Positions 1 through 6,287 of a stretch of 6,287 bases of DNA are shown piece after piece. Source of the DNA: Bacteroidales bacterium. GTDB lineage: Bacteria; Bacteroidota; Bacteroidia; Bacteroidales; P3. The position numbers were made by a program, and so were the translations under genes. The notes beneath the pieces are model-generated. The model was not told where the DNA came from. It was given only the letters and a program-made list of their open reading frames with translations, and did no database searches. Position 1 is the first letter of the stretch, and every line of letters starts with the position of its first letter. The stretch spans positions 1-6,287 of the forward strand of contig JAGCLI010000074.1 of NCBI GenBank assembly GCA_017647065.1, given 5' to 3'.

Positions 1-863
1 AAATCCACCCTTCAAACACTACAAAACCAGGTTCAACAATCTATGTTCCAAACGATAGAAGTTATATAAGAATATCAAATCCAGGAAATACAAGTCTTGC
101 AACTGCGAAAAAAGAAAATGTAGGAATACGTTCAAGAGTAGGGTTTACATACGGAAAATATAGAGCGAAAATAAAATTCCCACCACTTGTCAATCCCGAT
201 GAGGTTTGGAGTGGTTTAACAAACGCATTTTGGTTAGCATATCAAAGCGAAAGCAATTGGAATCAAAGAAGAGAATGCAATAACAAAGGATATGTAAAAC
301 AAAGTAAAAACGATAACGAATCAGAACGTGAAACAAAAACACATTATTCTGAGATAGAGATTGAAATGATAAAGACTTCAAAATATTGGAGCGAAGAAGA
401 TATAAAAAAAGATAATCCAATAGGAAATAAAAACTTTGTATTAGCCTGTACAAATTGGGATATGGCATGTGCTTGTCCACAAAAATTTAATAAAGAGGGT
501 ATTCAAACAATACAATACAAAGGAAATACTTTTAAATTGCATAGATGGTTTGAAACCTATCGTGCATTAACCTCACGAATTGAATTAAATAATGATATAT
601 TTTTGCAAGATTATTATTTCTTTGAAATAGAATGGAAACCAACAGAAATAATTTGGAGAGTAGGATGTGATGAAAATAATATGCGAGTTGTTGGGTATAT
701 GAACGAAAATGTCACTTCTATTCCAAATAATCAAATGTTGGCAATAGTTACCCAAGAATTTCATTATTCAGATTGGTGGTTGCCAGAGATTTTTGAACAA
801 GGATTGATTCCATTTAATAAAAAAGATTTAGAAGGTAAGATTTTTGAAATTATAATAGAGTAA
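1..863 (+). CDS. GH16-like glycan hydrolase / concanavalin-fold protein, 5' end cut off
   Basis: The frame is open from base 3 to the TAA at 861-863, giving 286 visible residues. No start is visible, so the gene begins left of the window; the first in-frame ATG (366) lies inside the conserved core and is not the true start. Seen: YGKYRAKIKFPP (residues 50-61), then GLTNAFWL (71-78), SEIEIE (116-121) and FFEIEWKPTEIIWRVG (206-221). This order matches the family 16 beta-jelly-roll pattern of YG-x-(F/Y)-x-A-(R/K)-(I/L)-K, AFWL, the catalytic E-x-D-x-E strand, and the F-x-x-Y/I-x-W-x-P-x-x-I-x-W strand. Known: GH16 enzymes cleave beta-glucans and galactans such as laminarin, agar or porphyran. 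Odd: the central Asp of the catalytic strand is Glu (E119), and a hydrophilic Lys/Asn/Glu-rich stretch lies between AFWL and that strand (about residues 82-114). Substrate cannot be told. Being next to a secreted fucosidase fits an extracytoplasmic glycan role. A non-catalytic lectin-like protein is the main alternative. Confidence 0.7.
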   Translation, partial: IHPSNTTKPGSTIYVPNDRSYIRISNPGNTSLATAKKENVGIRSRVGFTYGKYRAKIKFPPLVNPDEVWSGLTNAFWLAYQSESNWNQRRECNNKGYVKQSKNDNESERETKTHYSEIEIEMIKTSKYWSEEDIKKDNPIGNKNFVLACTNWDMACACPQKFNKEGIQTIQYKGNTFKLHRWFETYRALTSRIELNNDIFLQDYYFFEIEWKPTEIIWRVGCDENNMRVVGYMNENVTSIPNNQMLAIVTQEFHYSDWWLPEIFEQGLIPFNKKDLEGKIFEIIIE

Positions 864-870
864 AAAAAAT

Positions 871-2613
871 ATGAAAAGAATTGTATTGATTTTGTTAATG
901 ATAGTAAATCTGTTTTCACTATCAGCACAAGAAAATGAATTATTTAAAAACAGAGAGTATCCTCAATGGTTTAGCGATGCTAAATTAGGAATTTTTATTC
1001 ATTATGGACTATATAGTGTTCCATCTTACAGCGACAAGGAACAATATGCAGAATGGTTCTATAAAGGATTAATATCTGGCGATAGTTTAAGAATCAATTT
1101 TCAAAAAGAAGTCTTTGGAGAAAACTTTGAATACAGAGATTACAAAGACTTATTTAAGGCTGAACTTTTCAATGCTGCAGAATGGGCAGACCTTTTTGCA
1201 AAATCAGGAGCGAAATACATCCTTTTCACTTCCAAACATCATGATGGTTATTGTATGTGGGATAGTGAATATGCAAAAGGTTGGTCAAGTGCGACTACAA
1301 CGCCAAAAAGAGATTTTTGTTCTGAGCTAGCAGATGAAGTAAGAAAGCGTGGTGTAAAGTTTGGTTTATATTACTCACTTACAGAATGGACAAACCCTTT
1401 GTATCGTTGGACTGTTGATACAAACATCAGCATTGACAGCTATGTAGATAAACATTTGATTCCTCAATTTAAAGAATTAGTTGATAAATTCAAACCTTCT
1501 GTCATTTTTTCTGACGGAGATTGGGATTTTAATCATCAATCTTTTCGTAGTAACGAAATGGTACAATATTATTATGATGTTGTGGGTCCAGAAGGTATAG
1601 TAAACGATAGATGGGGTATTGGATTCAATCACGGATACGCAACTCCTGAGTATAGTTCTGGCATTATGGATAAAAATCGTCCTTGGGCAGAATGCAGAGG
1701 ATTAAGTCGCTCGTTCGCATTGAATAGAAATGCAGATTTAGAAACATATTTAACAAGTGAAGACTTAATAAAACATTTCGCGCGCTTAGTTGCAGCAGGT
1801 GGAGGGTTGACAATAAATGTAGGACCAAGTGCGGATGGAAAAATTCCTTTGCTTCAACAAGAACGATTATTAGATTTAGGACAATGGATTAAGGTAAATG
1901 AAGAGGCAATCTATGGAAGTAGACCTTTTGAAACAGTTTATCAAAATCAAGATATGATAACAAATAGAATAGATGAACAAATAAACTTTAATTGGGTGAG
2001 AAACTCTCCTTCAAAAGGGGTTTCAGAAGATAATTTTTCTATTTTTTGGAAATCAAATATTACTCCGACACAAACAGACACTTATACGATTTATTTAGAG
2101 GCTGATGAAGAAGCTGGATTGGAAATAAAAGATGATGAAGGCAAGACAATATTACGTTTAGCCTCTCAAAAAGAGGAAGTGAAACATAAAGTTAAACTAA
2201 AAAAAGACCATAATTATACATTTGAACTTTCATATCAAGAAAAGACTCACGAAGCTGTTGTGAAATTATCATGGGAGTGTTCTCAATTTGAAAAACAACC
2301 AATAAAATCCCAATGGAACGGGGAAGTATCTTGGGAAAATACATACGTTTGTTTTACAAAAAATAAAGGTAATCTTTATGCTATTAGTTTAGAACCAATA
2401 AGCAATTCTTTAACTTTTAAGTTAGACAAAGCACCTGAGGTAGGAATGAAAATATATCTTTTAGGTGAAAGAACAATTGAAATACCTTGGCAATACGATT
2501 ATGAAAATAATAAAATAACCTTAGATACAAGAGAAATAACTCCTTCAAACATCACTACAAAAGGTGCTTGGGTATTTAAATTAGACAATTATATAAATTA
2601 TATTCAAAAATAA
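871..2613 (+). CDS. secreted alpha-L-fucosidase (GH29) with inserted PA14 domain
   Basis: The 580-residue protein should hydrolyse terminal alpha-L-fucose from glycans outside the cytoplasm. Residues 1-19 are a signal peptide (Lys/Arg, then a Leu/Ile/Val core, ending LSA before Q20), with no lipobox Cys. The GH29 barrel spans about 25-355: KLGIFIHYGLYSVPSY (38-53 region), EWFY (61-64), SKHHDGY (121-127), FSDGDWD (213-219) and PWAEC (271-275). By comparison with studied GH29 enzymes, D215 is the expected nucleophile. H44, W62, H123 and H124 fit the fucose-binding residues. E274 is my candidate acid/base, because its spacing from D215 resembles that in a Bacteroides enzyme; this is less certain. 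Residues about 366-478 look like a PA14 carbohydrate-binding domain (INFNW, then an FSIFWKSNITP-like strand, then YTIYLEADEEAGLEI). A C-terminal beta domain (about 485-575) follows. The ATG sits 7 bases after the upstream stop in an A-run without a Shine-Dalgarno. Linkage preference (GH29-A or -B) cannot be judged. Confidence 0.94.
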   Translation: MKRIVLILLMIVNLFSLSAQENELFKNREYPQWFSDAKLGIFIHYGLYSVPSYSDKEQYAEWFYKGLISGDSLRINFQKEVFGENFEYRDYKDLFKAELFNAAEWADLFAKSGAKYILFTSKHHDGYCMWDSEYAKGWSSATTTPKRDFCSELADEVRKRGVKFGLYYSLTEWTNPLYRWTVDTNISIDSYVDKHLIPQFKELVDKFKPSVIFSDGDWDFNHQSFRSNEMVQYYYDVVGPEGIVNDRWGIGFNHGYATPEYSSGIMDKNRPWAECRGLSRSFALNRNADLETYLTSEDLIKHFARLVAAGGGLTINVGPSADGKIPLLQQERLLDLGQWIKVNEEAIYGSRPFETVYQNQDMITNRIDEQINFNWVRNSPSKGVSEDNFSIFWKSNITPTQTDTYTIYLEADEEAGLEIKDDEGKTILRLASQKEEVKHKVKLKKDHNYTFELSYQEKTHEAVVKLSWECSQFEKQPIKSQWNGEVSWENTYVCFTKNKGNLYAISLEPISNSLTFKLDKAPEVGMKIYLLGERTIEIPWQYDYENNKITLDTREITPSNITTKGAWVFKLDNYINYIQK

Positions 2614-2616
2614 ATG
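2611..2616 (+). promoter_or_regulatory. abutting in-frame stop/start (TAA-ATG) between fucosidase and dprA
   Basis: The fucosidase TAA (2611-2613) is followed at once by the dprA ATG (2614-2616) in the same reading frame. There is no room for an independent ribosome binding site; the bases before it are A/T-rich coding sequence. Because the stop is in frame, no earlier dprA start is possible. Inference: dprA is translated by termination-reinitiation or from an A-rich leader, as is common in Bacteroidota. It is co-transcribed with the fucosidase unless a promoter lies inside that gene. Confidence 0.6.
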
Positions 2617-3723
2617 ATAAGCATTTATTCACTTGCTTTATCAAAAACCTATGGTATAGGTCCAGCAATTGCAAAAAAATTGCTGGAACTTTATCCTACA
2701 GCAGAAGATTTGTTCAACGAAACACCAAAAGCCTTAAAAACTATATTTGGAACAAGAGAAAAAACAATAAATGAAATATTGAACAAAACAATGTTTAGTG
2801 ACTGCGAAAAGGAGCTAAACTTTATTCTAAAAAACAACATAAAGGCTTATTTTTTTAAAGATGAAAATTATCCGTATCGTTTAAAACAAATAGATGATCC
2901 TCCAATTTGTTTGTTTGTTAGAGGAGAAGGTGATTTGGATTTTAAGAGGACAGTAGCTATTGTTGGAACGAGAAATCCAAGCGATTATGGTAAATGGATA
3001 ACTTCAAACATTGTTCACTATTTACGACAATATAATGTTGCAACTATAAGTGGCCTTGCCTATGGGGTTGATTCTCTCACGCATTTGCGTTCACTTGCAG
3101 AGGATATTCCAACATTTGGTGTATTAGGACATGGATTAGATAAAATATATCCTTCACAAAATTGGGATTTAGCAAAAGCCATGTGTGAAAAAGGAGCTTT
3201 GATTTCCGATTTCTTTTCAGGCACTGATATATCTCCTCATAATTTCCCACGAAGAAATAGAATTATTGCAGGGCTTTGTGATGCTTGCATTGTAGTAGAA
3301 AGCAAAACAAAAGGCGGATCTTTGATTACAGCAAAATTAGCACAAGATTATAATAGAGAAGTCTTTGCCGTACCTGGTAGATTAGGTGATATAAACTCTG
3401 CAGGTTGCAATAAAATCATAGCAGATAATCAAGCGATAGACCTATGTAAATTAGAAAAAATTGCAGAGACTATGAATTGGAATCAAACTATATATTCCGA
3501 TATCTCATTGCCTAAAAGTGAAACAAATAATATAGAAAATCAGCTCAATTCCACTGAGTTAAAAGTATATAAATACATAAAAGAAAATCAAAAGGCAAGT
3601 TTAGATTCTATAAACAATAACTGTTCACTTGGATTCTCTGTTTTAAATTCTACGCTTATGACTTTGGAATTAAAAGGATTTATTAAAGTATTACCAGGTA
3701 AAGTTTACGAAATTTTATCCTAA
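2614..3723 (+). CDS. dprA: DNA-processing protein DprA (Smf)
   Basis: DprA binds incoming single-stranded DNA in the cytoplasm and loads RecA on it during natural transformation (known for the family). The 369-residue product is of usual length. Residues 4-25 and the following helices form the helix-hairpin-helix-like N-terminal region (YGIGPAIAKKLL). The Rossmann-type DNA-binding domain runs from about 80 to 280, with VAIVGTRNPS (114-123), ISGLAYGVD (145-153), GHGLDKIYP (172-180), FPRRNRIIAG (211-220), ESKTKGGSLITA (229-240), FAVPGR (251-256) and GCNKII (264-269). A linker leads to a C-terminal winged-helix-like part (about 310-369) ending LELKGFIKVLPGKVYEI. Odd: the usual Ala-His after GxDxx is Thr-His here (T156-H157). 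The start is fixed because the preceding codon is the fucosidase stop. The link with a fucosidase is unusual in function; the link with comM downstream is natural. DprA also occurs in bacteria not known to be transformable, so competence itself is an inference. Confidence 0.97.
   Translation: MISIYSLALSKTYGIGPAIAKKLLELYPTAEDLFNETPKALKTIFGTREKTINEILNKTMFSDCEKELNFILKNNIKAYFFKDENYPYRLKQIDDPPICLFVRGEGDLDFKRTVAIVGTRNPSDYGKWITSNIVHYLRQYNVATISGLAYGVDSLTHLRSLAEDIPTFGVLGHGLDKIYPSQNWDLAKAMCEKGALISDFFSGTDISPHNFPRRNRIIAGLCDACIVVESKTKGGSLITAKLAQDYNREVFAVPGRLGDINSAGCNKIIADNQAIDLCKLEKIAETMNWNQTIYSDISLPKSETNNIENQLNSTELKVYKYIKENQKASLDSINNNCSLGFSVLNSTLMTLELKGFIKVLPGKVYEILS
2661..2687 (+). other. perfect 10-bp inverted repeat (hairpin) inside the dprA 5' coding region
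   Basis: TCCAGCAATT (2661-2670) and AATTGCTGGA (2678-2687) are exact reverse complements separated by the 7-base loop GCAAAAA. The stem has four G/C pairs and begins 47 bases after the dprA start, over codons for residues 16-25. No T-run follows (ACTTTATCC), so it is not an intrinsic terminator. It could fold in mRNA near the start of translation, or it could be a by-product of codon choice in this A/T-rich gene. Confidence 0.6.
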
Positions 3724-3734
3724 GAAATAAAAAA

Positions 3735-3796
3735 ATAAATCAAAGAAATAATTTTTTAAAACAAAGAAAAAAAATAATGAATCAAAGAAATAATTT
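3735..3796 (+). repeat. 20-base direct repeat (19/20 identical) across the phosphorylase start codon
   Basis: Bases 3735-3754 and 3777-3796 match at 19 of 20 positions, with 17 contiguous (AATCAAAGAAATAATTT at 3738-3754 and 3780-3796). The offset is 42 bases, exactly 14 codons. The downstream copy starts with the ATG of the phosphorylase; the upstream copy has ATA at that place. The frame between them is open. The repeat fills most of the 53-base gap after dprA (3724-3776). That gap otherwise holds only A/T-rich sequence, with no clear promoter or terminator. Confidence 0.75.
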
Positions 3797-4652
3797 AACT
3801 AATTCAGAACTTGTTTTAGCCCCTGATAACTCTATGTATCACATACACCTAAAACCTGAGATGGTTGCTGATAATATTATTTTGGTTGGCGATCCTGCAA
3901 GAGTTGATTTAGTATCTTCGTTTTTTGACACGAAGAAATATGAAACTCAAAACAGAGAAATACATTCTTGTACAGGAGAATACAAAGGCAAACCAATAAC
4001 TGCGATCTCTACTGGAATGGGAGTAGATAATATAGATATAGTTGTAACCGAGTTAGATGCGTGTGTAAATATTGATTTAAATACACGTGAAATTTTATCG
4101 AACAAACGCCAACTTAACTTAGTAAGATTAGGCACATGTGGTTGCTTTCACAAAGAAGTAGGAGTAAACCAATACATTGCCTCAAAATATGCAATAGGTA
4201 TTGATGGCATTATGTATTTTTATAAAAATAATGATAATGTTTTAATCAAGGAACTATCGGATAACTTTGTAGAATATATGAATTGGTCAAAAGATTTGCC
4301 AAAGCCTTATGGAGTTGAGAGTAGTGAAACCTTAATAGAAAAAATTGCCTTTGATATGCACAAAGCAATTACGATAACAGCTCCTGGTTTTTATGGACCA
4401 CAAGGAAGGAAAATAAGACTTGACTTAGCTGATCAAACAATTAACTCAAAAATAGGAGGATTCACATTCAATAAAACAAAAGCAGCAAACTATGAAATGG
4501 AAACATCTTCTCTTTATGCCTTAGGTAAAAATTTAGGACACAATGTATTAACAATTTGTAATGTGATTGCAAATCGCGAAACAGGAGAGTTTGCTGAGGA
4601 TTATCATCATTCAATGAAAAAATTAATAGAATTAGTATTAGAAAGAATATGA
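3777..4652 (+). CDS. nucleoside phosphorylase, uridine phosphorylase-like
   Basis: The predicted cytosolic enzyme of 291 residues should cleave a nucleoside with phosphate to free base and (deoxy)ribose-1-phosphate, for pyrimidine salvage. Seen: YHIHLKPEMV (21-30), ILVGDPARV (35-43, phosphate loop with R42), STGMGVDNIDIVVTEL (78-93), LVRLGTCG (115-122, R117 and T120), TAPGFYGPQGR (201-211) and NYEMETSSLYAL (238-249, ribose-binding M241/E242). These fit the NP-I hexameric family. The Q209-x-R211 pair after FYG resembles the Gln-x-Arg pair that binds uracil in E. coli uridine phosphorylase, so I favour uridine over purine substrates. The ATG at 3777 is preferred over Met20 because ELVLAPDNS before Met20 resembles the family's N-terminus. 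There is no Shine-Dalgarno, only an A-run. The stop overlaps the next gene by 4 bases (ATGA), which suggests translational coupling. The exact substrate is an inference. Confidence 0.9.
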   Translation: MNQRNNLTNSELVLAPDNSMYHIHLKPEMVADNIILVGDPARVDLVSSFFDTKKYETQNREIHSCTGEYKGKPITAISTGMGVDNIDIVVTELDACVNIDLNTREILSNKRQLNLVRLGTCGCFHKEVGVNQYIASKYAIGIDGIMYFYKNNDNVLIKELSDNFVEYMNWSKDLPKPYGVESSETLIEKIAFDMHKAITITAPGFYGPQGRKIRLDLADQTINSKIGGFTFNKTKAANYEMETSSLYALGKNLGHNVLTICNVIANRETGEFAEDYHHSMKKLIELVLERI

Positions 4653-4972
4653 GATATCTAACTTTATTTTTACTTACAATTTTGTTTTCTCTTGTTTCTT
4701 GTAAGAGAACGGAGACTTACATAGACGTAGAGACAATGGCATCAATCATTATAGACTCTAAAAAAGCAGAAGTCTTAGTTCAATCCGTATATAGTGATGT
4801 TGCAGACAAAGAAAGCATACTAAAACAATTCAATAGTGATATTTTAGAGAAATATAACATTGCAACTCAGGATTATAATGAAAGTTTGGAATACTATATG
4901 AATAATCCAAAACAAATGAGTGAACTCGTAGATTGTTTAAAACACAAAAATGCAAAATTAAATGTTGATTAA
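4649..4972 (+). CDS. small lipoprotein of the DUF4296 type
   Basis: The 107-residue protein starts with a lipoprotein signal: MRY, a hydrophobic core, and the lipobox LVSC (15-18), so it should be lipid-anchored at Cys18. The mature part is hydrophilic and mostly helical in look. It has the two blocks I associate with DUF4296 of Bacteroidota: VETMASIIIDSKKAEVLV (27-44) and a second block with ILEKYNIATQDYNESLEYY (65-83) followed by NNP. The function of the family is unknown to me. The start overlaps the phosphorylase stop by 4 bases, and its TAA lies 8 bases past the first base of the comM start codon (11-base overlap), so it sits in a tightly coupled gene group. The residues after Cys18 (KRTET) are not a clear retention or surface-export signal. 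The DUF4296 assignment is from memory of the family pattern. Confidence 0.83.
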   Translation: MRYLTLFLLTILFSLVSCKRTETYIDVETMASIIIDSKKAEVLVQSVYSDVADKESILKQFNSDILEKYNIATQDYNESLEYYMNNPKQMSELVDCLKHKNAKLNVD

Positions 4973-6287
4973 GGTTTATGGTTCTGCAATTTCAGGAATT
5001 GTTGCAACAACAATAACAATCGAGGTAAATATTGATAAAGGTATTAACTTTCTTTTAGTTGGTCTTCCTGATAATGCAGTGAAGGAAAGTCAGCAACGAA
5101 TAGCCTCGGCTTTAAATTATTATGGCTATAAAATACCTGGTAAAAAGATTGTTATAAATATGGCTCCTGCTGATTTAAAAAAAGAAGGTTCAGCTTACGA
5201 TTTACCTTTAGCTATAGGTATTCTTGGTGCCTCAGAACAGATTTGTTCAGATAAACTCTCCGATTATATTATCATGGGAGAACTTTCTCTTGATGGTTCT
5301 TTAAATAAAATAAAAGGAGCTTTGCCTATCGCTTTAGAGGCTAAGAAGCAAGGGTTTAAAGGAATAATTTTGCCAAAATGTAATGCAAAAGAAGCCGCTA
5401 TTGTAAAAGGTTTAGAAGTTTTTGGAGCAGATACTATTTTAGATGTAATTAATTTTTTTGATGGACAAGACTCTTTGGAACGCACTTTCTTGGATATTCA
5501 AGAGGAATTTGCGAAAAGTTTAGATAATTATGAGTTTGATTTCATTGATGTTAAAGGACAAGAAAGTGTTAAAAGAGCAATGGAAGTTGCTGCCGCAGGT
5601 TCTCATAATATTCTTATGGTTGGGGCTCCTGGTAGTGGGAAAACAATGCTTGCTAAAAGATTACCATCAATTCTTCCTCCATTAACAATAGAGGAAGCAT
5701 TAGAAACAACTAAGATTCACTCAGTTGCAGGTAGAATGAGTAGTTTTCAATCTATTGTTTCTGTACGTCCTTTTAGAAATCCTCACCATACTATTAGCGA
5801 TACTGCACTTGTAGGAGGAGGCTCTTACCCTCAACCAGGTGAAATTTCGCTTGCTCACAATGGGGTATTATTTTTGGATGAATTACCTGAGTTTAAGAGA
5901 AATGTGTTAGAGGTTTTGCGTCAGCCAATGGAAGAAAGAAAAATCACAATTGCACGAACAAAACAAACTAGCGAATATCCAGCAAGTTTTATGTTAGTTG
6001 CAGCAATGAATCCTTGTCCTTGCGGATATTATAATCATCCTACACAAGCCTGCACATGTGGATTAGGGGCTGTAAACAAGTACCTTAACAAAGTTTCTGG
6101 TCCTTTGTTAGACAGAATAGATATTCAGTTAGAAGTAGTACCTGTTCCATTTAAGGAGCTCTCTACACTAAAAGAAGGAGAGTCGAGTGAAGTGATAAGA
6201 AAACGCGTTATTGAAGCAAGAAAAATTCAGCAAGAAAGGTTTAAGGATTATCCCGATATACATTGTAATGCACAAATGAATACTGCT
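4962..6287 (+). CDS. comM: ComM/YifB family AAA+ ATPase, 3' end cut off
   Basis: The frame runs open from ATG 4962 to the window end (442 codons). The family is usually a little over 500 residues, so roughly the last 70 are missing. The N-terminal ChlI-like domain covers about 1-170 (MLIKVYGSAISGI, FLLVGLPDNAVKES, INMAPADLKKEGSAYDLPLA). The Mg-chelatase-type AAA+ domain covers about 190-400: Walker A GAPGSGKT (221-228, K227), PFRNPHHT, Walker B VLFLDE (302-307, D306/E307), the four-cysteine NPCPCG...CTCG cluster (C352, C354, C364, C366) and GPLLDRID (380-387, R385). The C-terminal helical domain begins around 400. Known: ComM is a hexameric helicase that promotes branch migration during natural transformation in Vibrio and Acinetobacter; despite the domain name it does not act on Mg-porphyrins. 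The ATG overlaps the lipoprotein gene by 11 bases; the choice is supported by the family-typical N-terminus. With dprA close upstream, a role in recombination of imported DNA is a reasonable inference. Confidence 0.96.
   Translation, partial: MLIKVYGSAISGIVATTITIEVNIDKGINFLLVGLPDNAVKESQQRIASALNYYGYKIPGKKIVINMAPADLKKEGSAYDLPLAIGILGASEQICSDKLSDYIIMGELSLDGSLNKIKGALPIALEAKKQGFKGIILPKCNAKEAAIVKGLEVFGADTILDVINFFDGQDSLERTFLDIQEEFAKSLDNYEFDFIDVKGQESVKRAMEVAAAGSHNILMVGAPGSGKTMLAKRLPSILPPLTIEEALETTKIHSVAGRMSSFQSIVSVRPFRNPHHTISDTALVGGGSYPQPGEISLAHNGVLFLDELPEFKRNVLEVLRQPMEERKITIARTKQTSEYPASFMLVAAMNPCPCGYYNHPTQACTCGLGAVNKYLNKVSGPLLDRIDIQLEVVPVPFKELSTLKEGESSEVIRKRVIEARKIQQERFKDYPDIHCNAQMNTA

Noticed and set aside
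190..480. A 96-codon minus-strand reading frame with a hydrophobic, membrane-like translation
   Set aside because: It lies wholly antisense to the GH16-like gene, whose motifs are well conserved. The Phe/Leu/Tyr-rich look is what antisense of A-rich coding sequence gives.
1115..1330. A 71-codon plus-strand reading frame in a second frame
   Set aside because: It lies inside the GH29 catalytic barrel in another frame and shows no family motif.
2661..2687. Reading the dprA hairpin as an intrinsic terminator of the fucosidase transcript
   Set aside because: The stem is not followed by a T-run and lies inside conserved dprA coding sequence.
3751..3760. T-run after dprA as a possible terminator
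   Set aside because: No G/C stem precedes the T-run; the area is plain A/T-rich sequence and part of the direct repeat.
3947..4135. A 62-codon minus-strand reading frame
   Set aside because: It is antisense to conserved phosphorylase motifs (STGMG, LVRLGTCG), has no recognisable features, and has no start context.
4262..4269. TAACTTTG, a match to the Bacteroidota -7 promoter pattern TAnnTTTG (another, TAATTTTG, at 5365-5372)
   Set aside because: Both are deep within coding sequence without a convincing -33 TTTG partner at the right distance, and such 8-mers are expected by chance in A/T-rich DNA.
5264..5485. A 73-codon minus-strand reading frame
   Set aside because: It is antisense to the comM N-terminal domain, which is clearly coding; the translation resembles nothing I know.
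1..6287. CRISPR array, tRNA/rRNA genes, insertion sequence ends, riboswitch
   Set aside because: No regularly spaced repeats, structured RNA signatures, transposase sequence or terminal inverted repeats were seen; gaps between genes total only about 60 bases.

Overview
The window is a compact, strongly AT-rich stretch in which six protein-coding genes run on the + strand with almost no space between them. It looks like a member of the Bacteroidota, probably Bacteroidales. The signs are a DUF4296 lipoprotein, the Bacteroidales-like N-terminus of the ComM/YifB protein, a secreted GH29 fucosidase carrying a PA14 domain, and A-rich start-codon contexts without Shine-Dalgarno sequences. This assignment is an inference from protein character, not from a marker gene.

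Left part (1-2613): the 3' part of a gene for a GH16-like, concanavalin-fold putative glycan hydrolase is cut by the left edge. Seven bases later comes a complete secreted alpha-L-fucosidase (GH29) with a PA14 domain placed between the catalytic barrel and the C-terminal beta domain. Together they suggest extracytoplasmic breakdown of a fucosylated or complex polysaccharide. No SusC/SusD-type transporter is visible in the window.

Right part (2614-6287): dprA starts on the base after the fucosidase stop codon and in the same frame. After a 53-base A/T-rich gap come a uridine-phosphorylase-like nucleoside phosphorylase, a small DUF4296 lipoprotein (4-base overlap) and comM/yifB (11-base overlap), whose last part is cut by the right edge. 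DprA and ComM both act on incoming DNA during natural transformation in other bacteria, so this half holds two DNA-uptake recombination genes, with a nucleoside salvage enzyme and a lipoprotein between them.

Spacings of 7, 0, 53, -4 and -11 bases on one strand suggest one or two transcription units. I see no convincing promoter, terminator, RNA gene, CRISPR array, insertion sequence or tRNA. Most of the window is ordinary. The points worth a second look are the in-frame fucosidase/dprA junction, a perfect 10-bp hairpin just inside dprA, a near-exact duplication of the phosphorylase start region, an atypical GH16 catalytic motif, and the PA14 insertion. I did not find a clearly new multi-gene system.
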